A stretch of DNA of 64,000 bases from Dokdonella_A sp964582225 (lineage in GTDB: Bacteria; Pseudomonadota; Gammaproteobacteria; Xanthomonadales; Rhodanobacteraceae), in assembly GCA_964582225.1 (NCBI GenBank), contig CAZORA010000002.1:1-64000 (forward strand). Reading direction: 5' to 3'. The notes below the pieces were generated by a model. The model did no database searches and was not told where the DNA came from. It saw nothing but the letters and a program-made list of their open reading frames with translations. The position numbers and the translations under genes are program-made. Position 1 is the first letter of the stretch; each line of letters opens with the position of its first letter. This document shows, piece by piece, positions 51,865 to 61,301 of this stretch.

Positions 51865-51873
51865 GGGCGCGCG

Positions 51874-51902
51874 ATGGTAGGCGGGCGGTCCCCCGCTGTC
51901 AA
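51874..51902 (-). promoter_or_regulatory. Sigma-70 promoter of yceD-rpmF, giving a near-leaderless mRNA
   Basis: The -35 box TTGACA (51902-51897) is consensus, the spacer is exactly 17 bases, and the -10 is TACCAT (51879-51874). The expected start of transcription is near 51867, about 3 bases before the yceD ATG at 51864. This is the best promoter match I found in the window. Confidence 0.65.
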
Positions 51903-52094
51903 CCGAAAGCGCGGGCCGGCGAGCGCCAGCCGTCATCCTGCGTCCTCGATGTCCGATCCGACCACGATTCGGCGTATCCATCCACGAGGCTGCTCAAACA
52001 CGGCCTCGCAAGGTGGCCGCGCGACGCTCGCACCGCGCTGCGCCGCAGCTTCACAACCCCGCCCAGGCCGACAGCGCCCGTCATGGAGCTGAAC

Positions 52095-53671
52095 ATGCAA
52101 ATATCGAAAGGACCGACCACCGCAGTGCTCGCCTGCCTGCTCGCGTGCTCGTCGGTCGCAGCACAGGATCTTTGGCAGGACGCGCTCAAGGAAGCAGCCG
52201 AAGCAACCCGGCAGCCGCTGGACCCCGAAATCGAGGACGTGGACGCCCCTTGGCCTCCGACACCGAGCTCATCTGGTCCAAGCCCTACTGGCCGATCGTT
52301 GGCAACACCCTGAAACAGCAGTCGCTGGCAGTCAAGCGCTATCGCTACCCCCTCCTCTTACCTCCAAACCCGATTATCTACGGGGACGATATCTACGTCC
52401 TGCTGCGCCAGGAACGGAGCAGCGGCGGGTTCGACGCCATGGTCGCCAAGATCGATGGCGCTACGGGCGCACTGGACACGAACTTCGGCACCCTGGGCTT
52501 CAAGCAGCTCCCAACAGATTTCCCCTGGATGGGCGCTGCCACGTTCGGTCCGCCAAATGTGCTCAACAGCCGCCCTACGCGCGCCTATTTCTCCGGCACC
52601 AAGCGGGCTTCAGGTACGGCTCCTCGCTTCTTCATGGCCGTGGCGTGCTTCGACTTTACAGCCAGCAACGGCAAGTGCAGCGACTGGCCGTCTGATTCGA
52701 TTAGCACCGTCGCCTTCAACTTGGCAGGACCGCCGACCACGGAGTTCGCCACGGCCATCGAATATGACCCCGCCGACTTTCTCTTCGTCGCCGGTGACAT
52801 CACCGCACCCGGGGGCAGAACTGTGGGCATCGCGAAGCTGTTCGCAAGCAGCGGAGCTTTGGTTACGAGCTTCGGCAGCCAGTCCGGACGCGAAACGTAT
52901 GACCTGAACGGCACTGGCTCCAGCGCGCCGCACGTCAAGACCAGCGCGTTTGCGACCGCCGACATGCCTGGAGGCAAACGGTTTCTGATCGGAGGCTCGT
53001 ACCAACACGGCTCGGACCCCGACGACCGCGATGGCTTCGTCCTTTCAATCGATCCGCAAGCCGCCACGTATTTCCCCGCCGATGTTCACGCAGAAGATGA
53101 CAACACCGGCTACAAGATCGATGAGGTGACCGCGCTCACCGTGCTGAAGACCGGCGCGATCGCCTACGCCGGCTGGTCGGAAACCGATGACGTCGACTAC
53201 CCAACCACGCTCCTCGGAGGCTTCACCAATTTCCAGCTGACACCCGACCCGAAGTTTTGCGGCAGTGGCCTCTGTTCCCACGAGGCGAACGACCGCACCC
53301 TCGCCGCCTATAGGATTGTAAATGTCCGCCCACGCGCGATCGCGGAACGCCCGAAAAATCAGGATCTGGTGCTGGCGCTGGACGGCATCAAGCGCGAAAA
53401 TCCGATGGCCTGGGACTACCTCCCGCGTCAGATGCTGCAGGTCTGGAACCGCAGCGGCATGCGGCAGCGGAGTACGAAGACGATCAACTACACGGCGAGC
53501 AACGATGACAACATTGGCGCCTGGTCGAACGCGCTGGAGGTCACCGACGACTACGCGCTGCTCGCCGGCAAGCGGCGCTGGAGTGCGACCGACGACGACA
53601 TCACGGTGGCGATCTTCGAGCCCGAGGACTCCATTTTCGCCGCCGACTTCGGCGGCGCCCACAGCAACTGA
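52095..53671 (+). CDS. Secreted delta-60-repeat-like protein with apparent frameshift
   Basis: The signal peptide (MQISKGPTTAVLACLLACSS, with GGAG 7 bases before ATG 52095) is in one frame and the 470-residue body is in another. The switch falls near the C-run 52246-52249: one more C would join DVDAP to LASDTELIWSKPYW without a gap. So this is either a recent single-base deletion or a sequence error. The body has delta-60-type repeats (AKIDGATGALDTNFGTLGF, AKLFASSGALVTSFG) that suggest a beta-propeller. It ends EPEDSIFAADFGGAHSN, close to the IFASGFD tail of the 4-5 kb protein. Function is unknown. Confidence 0.65.
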
Positions 53672-53687
53672 GGTCGCGGCTGGTTGT

Positions 53688-53717
53688 CCGCGAGGCGGTC
53701 GGAGACGACCGCCTCGC
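53688..53717. terminator. Bidirectional hairpin between convergent genes
   Basis: A perfect 13-base stem (53688-53700 with 53705-53717, arm CGCGAGGCGGTCG) has a GAGA loop. It lies between the convergent frameshifted gene (ends 53671) and the M23 peptidase gene (ends 53733). No T-run is present. Confidence 0.5.
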
Positions 53718-53732
53718 GTCTCGGGAGCCCGT

Positions 53733-54938
53733 TCAGTCGGCGAAATTCACCACCGTCAGGTTCAGCGGAAACTCGCCGCTGCGCGGCGCGGGCTCGGGAA
53801 GCAGGAACTCGCTCCAGCTGCCGTCCAGCCCGCCCTTGTCGAAGCGCTCCGCGGACAGCTGCCCGGCCAGGGCGAAGCGGTCCAGCAGGTAGGGCAGCCC
53901 CGATGAGCCCAGCGGCGAGGGGCTGTCCATCAAATGGAAGTGCAGGTGCGGCGCCGAAGTGTTGCCGCTGTTGCCAAGCAGGGCCAGTACCTGACCGCGG
54001 CGCACCCGATCGCCCTTGGCCACGCGCATCGAGCCTTTCTTCAGATGCGCATAGAAGCCGAACCTGCCGCCGCCGAGATCGAGCACGATGTGGTTGCCGC
54101 CGACGTTTTGCAGGTTGATGGTCTTCGGGTCCGGCAGACTGCCCGGCACCTGGTCGTCCAGTTCGTCGAGGACGTCGACCACCGTGCCGTCCGCCACCGC
54201 CAGCACCGGGGAAGCGTAAAAAGCGAAATCCTCCACCCGCGAGCCGTCGCCGCGATGCAGGCGCCCCTCGGCGTCGAGCTGCATCCAGTCGATGGCGAAG
54301 CGCTGCGCGTGGTGCAGGCTGCCGTTGACCCACATCTCGGTGGCGCGATGCACGCCATTGGCCGCGCAGCAGCCGTTGAAGGCAACCCAATGGCTGCCTG
54401 CAAGCGGCGGGCCGAGGGTGTCGATCTGGGCCTGCACCGCGACCGGAACTCCCGTCCAGTCAAACGGAGTCAGATCGTTTCCGACCGCCGCCGCCCGCCC
54501 CGCGATCCGGTGCCGCACGCGGACGGGCACTTCCGCGGCAGCGGGCAGCGCGAAATCAACCAGCAAAATGCGGGTCGCCGCGGGTTCGATGCTGAGGCCG
54601 TTCAGCGGCAGGCGCGCGGGATTGCGCAGCCGCGAGACGAGACCGTCGTCCTCGAACTTCGCCAGCGTAGAGGCCGATGGCCCGTCACCGAGCACCTCGA
54701 CCCGCTCGAGCGAGGCCGGCTGCTGCCCGACATTGGTCAGAACCAGCTCATAGACGTAATGGCGGGCGCCGTCCGCACCGAGAACCGGCACCACCGGCGG
54801 ACTGAGCGGCGCCATCAACACCGCGGTCAGCGCATCTGCGGCGCCGAGCGGGGCCGCAGCGAGCAGCAGCAGCGGGGCCGCACAGCCCGCGGCAAGACGC
54901 CGAAATCCTCGCAGACCCGATCTCACGAACCCCTGCAT
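53733..54938 (-). CDS. Secreted M23-family metallopeptidase
   Basis: 401 aa. A signal peptide (about residues 1-32, ending PLGAADA) precedes a beta-rich N-terminal domain of about 180 residues. The C-terminal LytM/M23 domain has NGVHRATEMWVNG at the place of the first His, NHIVLDLGGGRFGFYAHLKKGSM, and the zinc motif APHLHFHLMDS. This suggests peptidoglycan or protein cleavage outside the cytoplasm. The first usual motif HxGxD is less clear here, so activity should be checked. ATG 54938 has GGAGG 8 bases upstream and starts the signal. Confidence 0.75.
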   Translation of the reverse strand: MQGFVRSGLRGFRRLAAGCAAPLLLLAAAPLGAADALTAVLMAPLSPPVVPVLGADGARHYVYELVLTNVGQQPASLERVEVLGDGPSASTLAKFEDDGLVSRLRNPARLPLNGLSIEPAATRILLVDFALPAAAEVPVRVRHRIAGRAAAVGNDLTPFDWTGVPVAVQAQIDTLGPPLAGSHWVAFNGCCAANGVHRATEMWVNGSLHHAQRFAIDWMQLDAEGRLHRGDGSRVEDFAFYASPVLAVADGTVVDVLDELDDQVPGSLPDPKTINLQNVGGNHIVLDLGGGRFGFYAHLKKGSMRVAKGDRVRRGQVLALLGNSGNTSAPHLHFHLMDSPSPLGSSGLPYLLDRFALAGQLSAERFDKGGLDGSWSEFLLPEPAPRSGEFPLNLTVVNFAD

Positions 54939-55176
54939 CGCCTTCGCCTCCAAACGGAAATGCGGCACCCTACTCCCCGGCCAACGTGCGCGACAAGCCT
55001 CTCGCCCGGCGGCGGCCTGAGTCCGAGAGATTTCGGCGGGCGTGGGCAGCGGGCGATTTTCGCTCGCGGCAAAGCGGCAGCAGACCACCCGGCGCCGCTG
55101 CGCCGCCGCGCGCGGATTTGCCCAACGCCCGCCGCAGCCTCCAGACTAGGCCCGATTCCACGAACTCAGCGGTATC

Positions 55177-55617
55177 GTGAATTCTCTTCTGTCTGCCCTC
55201 GGCTTGCTCGCGCTCGGCCTGCTGTGGTTCCTGTTCCGACGCGAGCGCGACCAGCGAGAACGTACGCGGACGCTCGCGCAGATTCTCGATCTTGCCGACG
55301 CCCTCGAGCGAGAACTGCGCGAATGCCGCGAGCGCCTGCGCGAAGTTCCGGCGCTGACCAAGCCCCTGGCCGGCGGCGACAGCGCGCTTTCCGCGCAGGC
55401 CACGCTGATCGCCGAACCGCAGGTGCAGGACGCCCTGCGCGATCTGCTCGCACACCGGCTGTGGCTGCGCGAGCGCGGCGCGGACGCCACGCTCGCCGAG
55501 CTCGCTGCGGCGCGCGACGCGCTGCAGGCGACCCGCGGTACGCTGACGCACCAACTTGAGCGCCTGGCCGACGTGCGCAGCGATCTGCGCGAGGCGCGCG
55601 AGCGGGCGCTGTCGTGA
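55177..55617 (+). CDS. Small membrane-anchored coiled-coil protein, unknown
   Basis: 146 aa. One N-terminal helix (SLLSALGLLALGLLWFLF) is followed by a long Arg/Glu/Leu-rich region with heptad-like spacing (LADALERELRECRERLREV and later QLERLADVRSDLREARERALS), so a cytoplasmic coiled coil is likely. I do not recognise the family. The GTG start lies 8 bases after a GCGG. Its stop overlaps the maf GTG start (GTGA), so it is translationally coupled to maf. A link to cell shape or division is possible in view of maf, but is a guess. Confidence 0.6.
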   Translation: MNSLLSALGLLALGLLWFLFRRERDQRERTRTLAQILDLADALERELRECRERLREVPALTKPLAGGDSALSAQATLIAEPQVQDALRDLLAHRLWLRERGADATLAELAAARDALQATRGTLTHQLERLADVRSDLREARERALS

Positions 55618-56210
55618 GCGCAAGCCCGGTTCCGCTGGTGCTGGCTTCGAGCTCGCGCTTCCGGCGCGAGCTCCTCGAGCGCTTCGGCCTGCCGTTTCGC
55701 TGCGTGGCTCCCGAGGTCGACGAAAGCCTGCGCAACGGCGAGGCGCCGCCGCAGGTCGCGGTCAGGCTCGCCGAGGCCAAGGCCGGGGCCGGCGTCGCCC
55801 TCTGCCCCGGCGCGCTGGTGATCGGCAGCGATCAGGTCGCCGAACTGGACGGCCGCGCCCTGGGCAAGCCGGGCACCGCGGAGGCGGCTTTCGCGCAGCT
55901 GGCGGCCTGCTCTGGCCGGGAAGTGCGCTTCCATACTGCACTCTGCGTGCGTGACGCTCGCGACGGCGAGCGGCGCGCCAGCGCCGCGCTCGACCTCACC
56001 GTGGTGAAGTTCCGCGCGCTCGGCGACGCCGAAATCGAACGCTACCTGGAGCGCGAAGACGTGCTCGCCTGCGCCGGCAGCTTCAAGGCGGAAGGCCTCG
56101 GCATCAGCCTGTTCGAGCGCATCGACAGCAGCGACCCGACCGCCCTGATGGGCCTGCCGTTGATCGCGCTGGCGCGCCTGCTGCGCGAAGCCGAACTGCC
56201 CTTGCCGTAA
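55614..56210 (+). CDS. Maf-like nucleotide pyrophosphatase (YceF group)
   Basis: 198 aa. It has the Maf opening LASSSRFRRELLERFGLPF, the middle PGALVIGSDQVAELDGRALGKPG with the catalytic Asp, and the tail SFKAEGLGISLFERIDSSDPTALMGLPL. The pattern fits the YceF subgroup, which hydrolyses 7-methyl-GTP and similar modified nucleotides. In E. coli yceF lies beside yceD and rpmF. Here it is about 4 kb away and on the opposite strand. It starts at GTG inside the end of the preceding gene. The moxR gene follows after a 51-base gap with a TACACT -10-like box (56229-56234). Confidence 0.85.
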   Translation: MSASPVPLVLASSSRFRRELLERFGLPFRCVAPEVDESLRNGEAPPQVAVRLAEAKAGAGVALCPGALVIGSDQVAELDGRALGKPGTAEAAFAQLAACSGREVRFHTALCVRDARDGERRASAALDLTVVKFRALGDAEIERYLEREDVLACAGSFKAEGLGISLFERIDSSDPTALMGLPLIALARLLREAELPLP

Positions 56211-56261
56211 GCACGCCGCCGCTCGGGCTACACTCCCGCGATCGACGACGGCGTACCCGCA

Positions 56262-57215
56262 ATGAATCAGGCTCCCGCAGCAAACACGCTCTCTCCCGCG
56301 CTCGGCGACGCGCTCGAGCGGGCGATCGCCCAGGTCAACACCGTGGTTCTCGGCAAGCCCCGCGAGGTGAACCTGGCCTTCGTCTGCCTGCTCGCCGGCG
56401 GCCACCTGCTGATCGAGGATCTGCCCGGCGTCGGCAAGACCACCCTGGCCCGCGCCCTGGCAGCGACCCTCGGGCTCGGCTTCCAGCGCGTGCAGTTCAC
56501 CTCCGATCTGCTGCCCTCCGACATCATCGGGGTCGCCATCTACGACGGCGAATCGCGGCGCTTCCAGTTCCATCGCGGGCCGCTGTTCACCCAGCTGCTG
56601 CTCGCCGACGAAATCAACCGCGCGATGCCCAAGACCCAGAGCGCGCTGCTCGAGGCGATGGCCGAACAGCAGGTCACGGTGGACGGAGTCACCCACCGCC
56701 TGCCGCCGCCCTTCTTCGTGGTGGCGACGCAGAACCCGCTCGACCTGGCTGGCACCTGGCCGCTGCCGGATTCGCAGCTCGATCGCTTCATGCTGCGCAT
56801 GAGCCTCGGCTACCCGGCGCCGGAGGCGGAGCGCGAGATGCTGGCCGCGGTCGATCGCCGCGACGTCATCAGCGGCCTCGCGGCAAGCCTCAGCCCCGAG
56901 CAGATCCTCGAGCTGCGCCGCGCGGCGAGCGCCGTGCTGGCGAGCCCCGCGCTGATCGACTACGTGCAGGCCCTGCTCGCCGCCAGCCGCGGCCACGCCG
57001 ATATCCGCGTCGGCCTGTCGCCACGCGCCGGACTGGCCCTGCTCGCCGCGGCGCGCGCCCACGCGCTGCTCGCCGGACGCCGGCACTGTCTGCCGGAAGA
57101 CGTGCAGGCCGTATTCAGCTCGGTGGCGGCGCATCGGCTCAGCCTGGCGGCCGGCGCTCGCGGCGACCGCGGCGCGCTCGCCCGGCAGCTCATCGAATCC
57201 ACGCCCGTGCGCTGA
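56262..57215 (+). CDS. MoxR-family AAA+ ATPase
   Basis: 317 aa. Walker A is LPGVGKTTLARALA, Walker B is LLLADEINRAMPKTQSALLEAM, and the sensor segment is FVVATQNPLDLAGTWPLPDSQLDRFMLRM. MoxR ATPases are chaperone-like machines that work with VWA, DUF58 or transglutaminase partners in envelope or metal-centre maturation. It is the first of a four-gene overlapping series: moxR, DUF58, tgpA, slp. Its TGA overlaps the next ATG by one base. The start at ATG 56262 has no strong ribosome site. Confidence 0.9.
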   Translation: MNQAPAANTLSPALGDALERAIAQVNTVVLGKPREVNLAFVCLLAGGHLLIEDLPGVGKTTLARALAATLGLGFQRVQFTSDLLPSDIIGVAIYDGESRRFQFHRGPLFTQLLLADEINRAMPKTQSALLEAMAEQQVTVDGVTHRLPPPFFVVATQNPLDLAGTWPLPDSQLDRFMLRMSLGYPAPEAEREMLAAVDRRDVISGLAASLSPEQILELRRAASAVLASPALIDYVQALLAASRGHADIRVGLSPRAGLALLAAARAHALLAGRRHCLPEDVQAVFSSVAAHRLSLAAGARGDRGALARQLIESTPVR

Positions 57216-58225
57216 TGGCCGGCGAGCGGCGACGCAATCGCGAGGCCTCGGCCGACGCAAGCCTGCGCTCGCGGCTGTGGAACCTGCTCGAGCTGCGCCT
57301 GCCTGCCCTGACCCGCCGGCGGCGCGCGGAAAGCCTGCCGATTCGCCTCGATCGCCACCGGATCTACGTGCTGCCGACCGGCTTCGGCCTGAGTCTCGGC
57401 GTGCTGCTTTTCATCATGCTGCTCGGCGCCCTCAACTACGGCAACAACCCCGGGCTGCTGCTGACCTGCCTGCTCGGCGCAGCCGCCGGAGCCAGCCTGT
57501 TCCCCGGCTTCCGCAACCTCAACCGCCTCACGCTCGAGCAGCTGCGCGCCGATCCGGTACGCGCCGGGCAGCCGATCCGCGTCCATCTCGGCTTTCACCC
57601 CGGCAGTCATGGTCGACCCGCGCTCGCGCTCGAGTGTCGAGGCGCACAGGCCGCCTTCAACCTGCCCGCCTGCGAGCAGGCTGAAGTCTCGATCGTGCTG
57701 CCCGGAGCCCCGCGGGGCTGGTTCCATCCCGGCCCGATGCGCCTGTCCAGCGGCTACCCGCTCGGCGCCTTCCGCTACTGGAGCTGGCTGCACCCGGACG
57801 TTCGCTTCCTGATCCACCCCGAGCTCGAGACGCCGACGCCGGCGTTTCCCGAAGGCGGCGGCCGGCTGGGCGAGCTCGCTAGCCTCGGTGAGCGGGAGGA
57901 ATACTCGGACCTGCGCGGCTACCGCCACGGCGATCCGCCGCGGCTGATCGCGTGGAAGGCCTCGGCGCGGCACGACCGGCTGCTGGTGCGCGAGCCGACG
58001 CATCAGGCCGGCCACGCAATGATCTTCGACTACACGAGCATCGAAGGGCTCGACGCGGAGGCGCGGATCCGCCGGCTGGCCGCCTGGGTGGTGGCGGCCG
58101 ATCAGGCCCGCCTCGGCTACAGCCTGCGCCTGCCGCGTGGCGTGATCGGCCCGGCTCGCGGCGCGATCCATCGCGACGAGTGCCTGCGCGCGCTGGCACT
58201 GCTGCCGGGAGCCGCGGATGGCTGA
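57215..58225 (+). CDS. DUF58-family membrane protein
   Basis: 336 aa. Two membrane helices lie near the N terminus (GFGLSLGVLLFIMLLGAL and LLLTCLLGAAAGASLFP). The DUF58 signature in the C-terminal half is EYSDLRGYRHGDPPRLIAWKASARHDRLLV. These proteins have a VWA-like domain and almost always lie beside moxR and a transglutaminase-like gene, as here. The group is thought to act in envelope quality control or assembly; the molecular role is unclear. It overlaps moxR by 1 base and tgpA by 8. Confidence 0.85.
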   Translation: MAGERRRNREASADASLRSRLWNLLELRLPALTRRRRAESLPIRLDRHRIYVLPTGFGLSLGVLLFIMLLGALNYGNNPGLLLTCLLGAAAGASLFPGFRNLNRLTLEQLRADPVRAGQPIRVHLGFHPGSHGRPALALECRGAQAAFNLPACEQAEVSIVLPGAPRGWFHPGPMRLSSGYPLGAFRYWSWLHPDVRFLIHPELETPTPAFPEGGGRLGELASLGEREEYSDLRGYRHGDPPRLIAWKASARHDRLLVREPTHQAGHAMIFDYTSIEGLDAEARIRRLAAWVVAADQARLGYSLRLPRGVIGPARGAIHRDECLRALALLPGAADG

Positions 58226-60287
58226 GCGCAGGCCACAGCCACGCCCGAGCGCCGCAGCGCTCCCGCGCGGGCGGCTCGACGATCACGCCTTCGCGCTGCT
58301 CGCGGTCGCGGTGGCGGCGGTGATCGCGACCCACCTCGAGCATCTGCCCGCCTGGCTGTGGCTGCCGCTCGGAGTCCTGCTGGCGCTGCGGGTGTGGAGC
58401 CGCCAGCGCGGCGCGCATGCGATTTCGGCCTGGATCCACGTGCCGCTGGCCGGCCTGCTGCTGGGCCTGGTGCTGGTGCACTACGGCAACGTGTTCGGCC
58501 GCGAGCCGGGCAGCATGCTGGGCTGCGGCCTGCTGGTGCTCAAGGTGATGGAAACCGAGCGCGCGCGCGACGCCCGCGCCGCGCTCGGCTTCGGCGCCTT
58601 CATGCTGATGAGCGCCCTGCTGTTTCGCGAGGACCTGCTGTTCACCCTGGCGATCTGCGCGATCCTGGTGCTGCTGATCGCCGCCCTCGCGGCGCTGCAG
58701 CCGGGGCTGCCGCGCGGCAGGGGCGCGCTGCGCGGCGAGCTGCGCACCAGTCTCGGCCTGTTCGCGATGGGCCTGCCGCTGGCCGTGCTGGCCTTCGTCC
58801 TGATTCCGCGCCTGGGCTCGCCTTTGTGGGGCGCGATGGACGAGCAGTCCGGCGGCCGTACCGGACTCGCCCAGGACATGAGTCCGGGCTCGATGAGCGG
58901 GCTCCTGCTCGACGACTCCCCGGCCATGCGCGTCGATTTCGACGACGGCAGCGTGCCGCCGGGCCAGCTGCGATATTTCCGCGCGATCGTGATGTGGGAC
59001 TTCGACGGGCGCACCTGGTCGCGCGGCCAGCGCAATCTTGCGCGGCAGCTGGAAAGCCTGGAGCCGCGCGGCGCGACCACCGCGTACCGGGTCACCCTCG
59101 AGCCCTCGCATCAGCACTGGCTGCCGAGCCTCGACGTCGCGCTGGACGCCCCTGCGGGCGCGATGCTCACCGGCGAGCGCATGCTGTATTCCTTCCGCCG
59201 CGTGATGCAGCCGCTCCAGTACCGTCTGCGTTCGGCCACCCGATACGTGCTGCAGGCCGCGCTTCCGTCGGACGCGCGCGCGCGGGCGCTGGCGCTGCCG
59301 GAAGGATTCGATCCGCACGCGCGCGCGCTTGCCGCGCGCTGGCGCGCGCGTGGTCTCGACGACCTCGGCGTGATCGACGCGGCGCTGGCGATGTATCGCG
59401 CCGATTTCAGCTACAGCCTGAATCCGCCCCTGCTCGGGCGCAATTCGGTCGACGAGTTCCTGTTCGACACCCGCCAAGGCTACTGCGAGCACTATTCGGG
59501 CTCCTTCACGTTTCTGATGCGGGCGGCCGGCATCCCCGCGCGCGTCGTGACCGGCTATCAGGGCGGCTGGTGGAACAACGCGGCGCGCTACCTGCTGCTG
59601 CGCAACTCCGACGCCCACGCCTGGAGCGAAGTGTGGCTGGAGGGCCGCGGCTGGCAGCGCGTCGACCCGACCGCGGCGGTCAGTGCGGATCGCGTCGACC
59701 TCAGCGCCGGCGGCGGTTTCGGCGGTCTGATCGGAATCCGCGGCGGGCAGTGGCTGCGCAGCCTGCGCAACCAGTTCGACGTCGTCGACCGGCTGTGGAC
59801 CCAGAGCGTGCTGCAGTTCAACGCGCTGCGCCAGCGCGGCCTGCTGCGACCGCTGGGCCTGGGCGATCTCGAGATCCGGGATCTGCTGCAGCTGCTCGCC
59901 GGCGTGCTGGTGCTGGCGCTGCTGATCGCCTCGGCCTGGATCTTCGGCAGCGGCCGGAGTCGCCGCGGCGACGCCCTCGATCACGCCTGGGACCGGCTGC
60001 TGGGCCGCCTGGAAAAACGCGGCCTCGCGCGGCTTCCGGGCGAAGGGCCGCGCGACCTGCTGCAGCGCGCCCGCGAGCACTCGGCCGCGCTGGGCGCGGC
60101 GCTGGAGCCGCTGGTCGGCGACTACATCGAGCTGCGCTACGGTCGAGCGCAAGTCCCCACCGCGCAGCTCGAGGCACTGGCGCGACGCATCCACCGCCTG
60201 CGCCTGCCGCGACGGACCGCGCCAGCTTCCAGTCAGGATTTGCGGCGTAGCGTGTCGCAGATGCGCACCAACGGAGAAACTCGATGA
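58218..60287 (+). CDS. tgpA: TgpA-like transglutaminase (DUF3488) membrane protein
   Basis: 689 aa. Five or six N-terminal helices (from about residue 20 to 180) precede a periplasmic domain. The transglutaminase core is QGYCEHYSGSFTFLMRAAGIPARVVTGY (split here: QGYCEHYSGSF), then SDAHAWSEVWLEGRGW and RVDPTAAV, giving the Cys-His-Asp triad. A last helix (LLQLLAGVLVLALLIASAW) and a cytoplasmic tail close it. In Pseudomonas aeruginosa the TgpA homolog is essential, in a cluster with moxR and DUF58 genes like this one. It overlaps both neighbours, so expression is coupled. Confidence 0.85.
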   Translation: MAERRPQPRPSAAALPRGRLDDHAFALLAVAVAAVIATHLEHLPAWLWLPLGVLLALRVWSRQRGAHAISAWIHVPLAGLLLGLVLVHYGNVFGREPGSMLGCGLLVLKVMETERARDARAALGFGAFMLMSALLFREDLLFTLAICAILVLLIAALAALQPGLPRGRGALRGELRTSLGLFAMGLPLAVLAFVLIPRLGSPLWGAMDEQSGGRTGLAQDMSPGSMSGLLLDDSPAMRVDFDDGSVPPGQLRYFRAIVMWDFDGRTWSRGQRNLARQLESLEPRGATTAYRVTLEPSHQHWLPSLDVALDAPAGAMLTGERMLYSFRRVMQPLQYRLRSATRYVLQAALPSDARARALALPEGFDPHARALAARWRARGLDDLGVIDAALAMYRADFSYSLNPPLLGRNSVDEFLFDTRQGYCEHYSGSFTFLMRAAGIPARVVTGYQGGWWNNAARYLLLRNSDAHAWSEVWLEGRGWQRVDPTAAVSADRVDLSAGGGFGGLIGIRGGQWLRSLRNQFDVVDRLWTQSVLQFNALRQRGLLRPLGLGDLEIRDLLQLLAGVLVLALLIASAWIFGSGRSRRGDALDHAWDRLLGRLEKRGLARLPGEGPRDLLQRAREHSAALGAALEPLVGDYIELRYGRAQVPTAQLEALARRIHRLRLPRRTAPASSQDLRRSVSQMRTNGETR

Positions 60288-60829
60288 ACACCCGATGGCT
60301 CGCCGCGACCACCGCGATCCTGCTCGGCTCCTGCGCCAGCATCCCCACCCCGCTGCAGGGACCGGTCGCGGAAGTGACGCCGCGTCAGGCGGTCGAACAG
60401 AGCGCGCTGAACACTCCGGTGCGCTGGGGTGGGGAGATCATCCGCACCGAGCCGCGCGCCAGCACGACCTGTTTCGAGGTGCTGGCGCGACCGCTCGACG
60501 CCAGCGGCAGGCCGCTGCGCCGTGATGCGGCCGGCGGTCGCTTCATCGCCTGCGTCCGGGGCTTTCACGATCCCGAAATCTACGCGCGCGGGCGCCAGCT
60601 GACGGTGCTGGGTGAAATCACCGGCTTCGATCAGGCCAAGGTCGGTGAGTTCGACTATCGCTACCCGCACGTCGATGCCAGCGCAGTCCACCTGTGGCCG
60701 GAGCGGCGTCAATCGCCGATGCCGCCGCCCTGGTACGACCCCTGGTATGGCTACGGCCCCTGGGGCTGGGGCCCGTACTGGGGCCCGGACGTCTGGATCC
60801 ATCGCGGCTACTACGGACCGCGCCGCTGA
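60284..60829 (+). CDS. slp: Slp-family outer-membrane lipoprotein
   Basis: 181 aa. A lipoprotein signal (AATTAILLGSC, Cys16) is followed by the Slp domain: VRWGGEIIRTEPRASTTCFEVLARPLD, FIACVRGFHDPEIYARGRQLTVLGEI (split here: RGRQLTVLGEI) and YPHVDASAVHLWPE. The last 35 residues are rich in Trp, Tyr, Pro and Gly (PWYDPWYGYGPWGWGPYWGP). Slp lipoproteins are linked to starvation and acid stress in E. coli. The ATG overlaps the tgpA stop (ATGA). It ends 15 bases before the convergent HIT gene. Confidence 0.85.
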   Translation: MNTRWLAATTAILLGSCASIPTPLQGPVAEVTPRQAVEQSALNTPVRWGGEIIRTEPRASTTCFEVLARPLDASGRPLRRDAAGGRFIACVRGFHDPEIYARGRQLTVLGEITGFDQAKVGEFDYRYPHVDASAVHLWPERRQSPMPPPWYDPWYGYGPWGWGPYWGPDVWIHRGYYGPRR

Positions 60830-60844
60830 AATCCCGGCAGCGAC

Positions 60845-61189
60845 TCAGCCCGGCGGCCAGTGCATGGCGCGGCCGCCCAGCAGGTGCAGATGGAGGTAGT
60901 ACACGGTCTGGCCGCCGTCGCGGTTGCAGTTGATGACGAAGCGGTAGCCGTTCTCGGCGAGGCCGGCCTGCCTTGCGTAGCGCGCGGCCGCAATCAGCAA
61001 CCGGCCCAGCATGGGCGCGTCCTCGTCGCCGAGGTCGTTGAGCGTCGCCACCGCCCGCTTGGGAATGAACAGCACGTGCACCGGCGCCTGCGGATTGATG
61101 TCGCGAAACGCCAGCACGTCGTCGTCCTCGTAGACGATGTCGGCGGGGATCTCGCGGCGGATGATGCGGTCGAACAGGGTGTCGGACAT
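60845..61189 (-). CDS. hinT: HIT-family (HinT-like) nucleotide hydrolase
   Basis: 114 aa, standard HinT length. It opens MSDTLFDRIIRREIPADIVYEDD and ends with the triad region TVYYLHLHLLGGRAMHWPPG. The classical motif is H-x-H-x-H-x-x; here the first His is replaced by Tyr (YLHLHLL), while the catalytic and third His remain. It should split purine nucleoside phosphoramidates. ATG 61189 has GAGG 7 bases upstream; an in-frame ATG at 61231 is a possible longer start. It lies 112 bases after recR on the same strand. Confidence 0.88.
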   Translation of the reverse strand: MSDTLFDRIIRREIPADIVYEDDDVLAFRDINPQAPVHVLFIPKRAVATLNDLGDEDAPMLGRLLIAAARYARQAGLAENGYRFVINCNRDGGQTVYYLHLHLLGGRAMHWPPG

Positions 61190-61301
61190 GGCGCAACCTC
61201 GATCCTGGTTGGGGAAGCACTTGTACTTCATGTGAAGCGTCCCGGCGACTTTCGGGCACCACGGGAACGCCGTCGGAGCGAAGCGCCGCGCGCGCCGCCT
61301 C

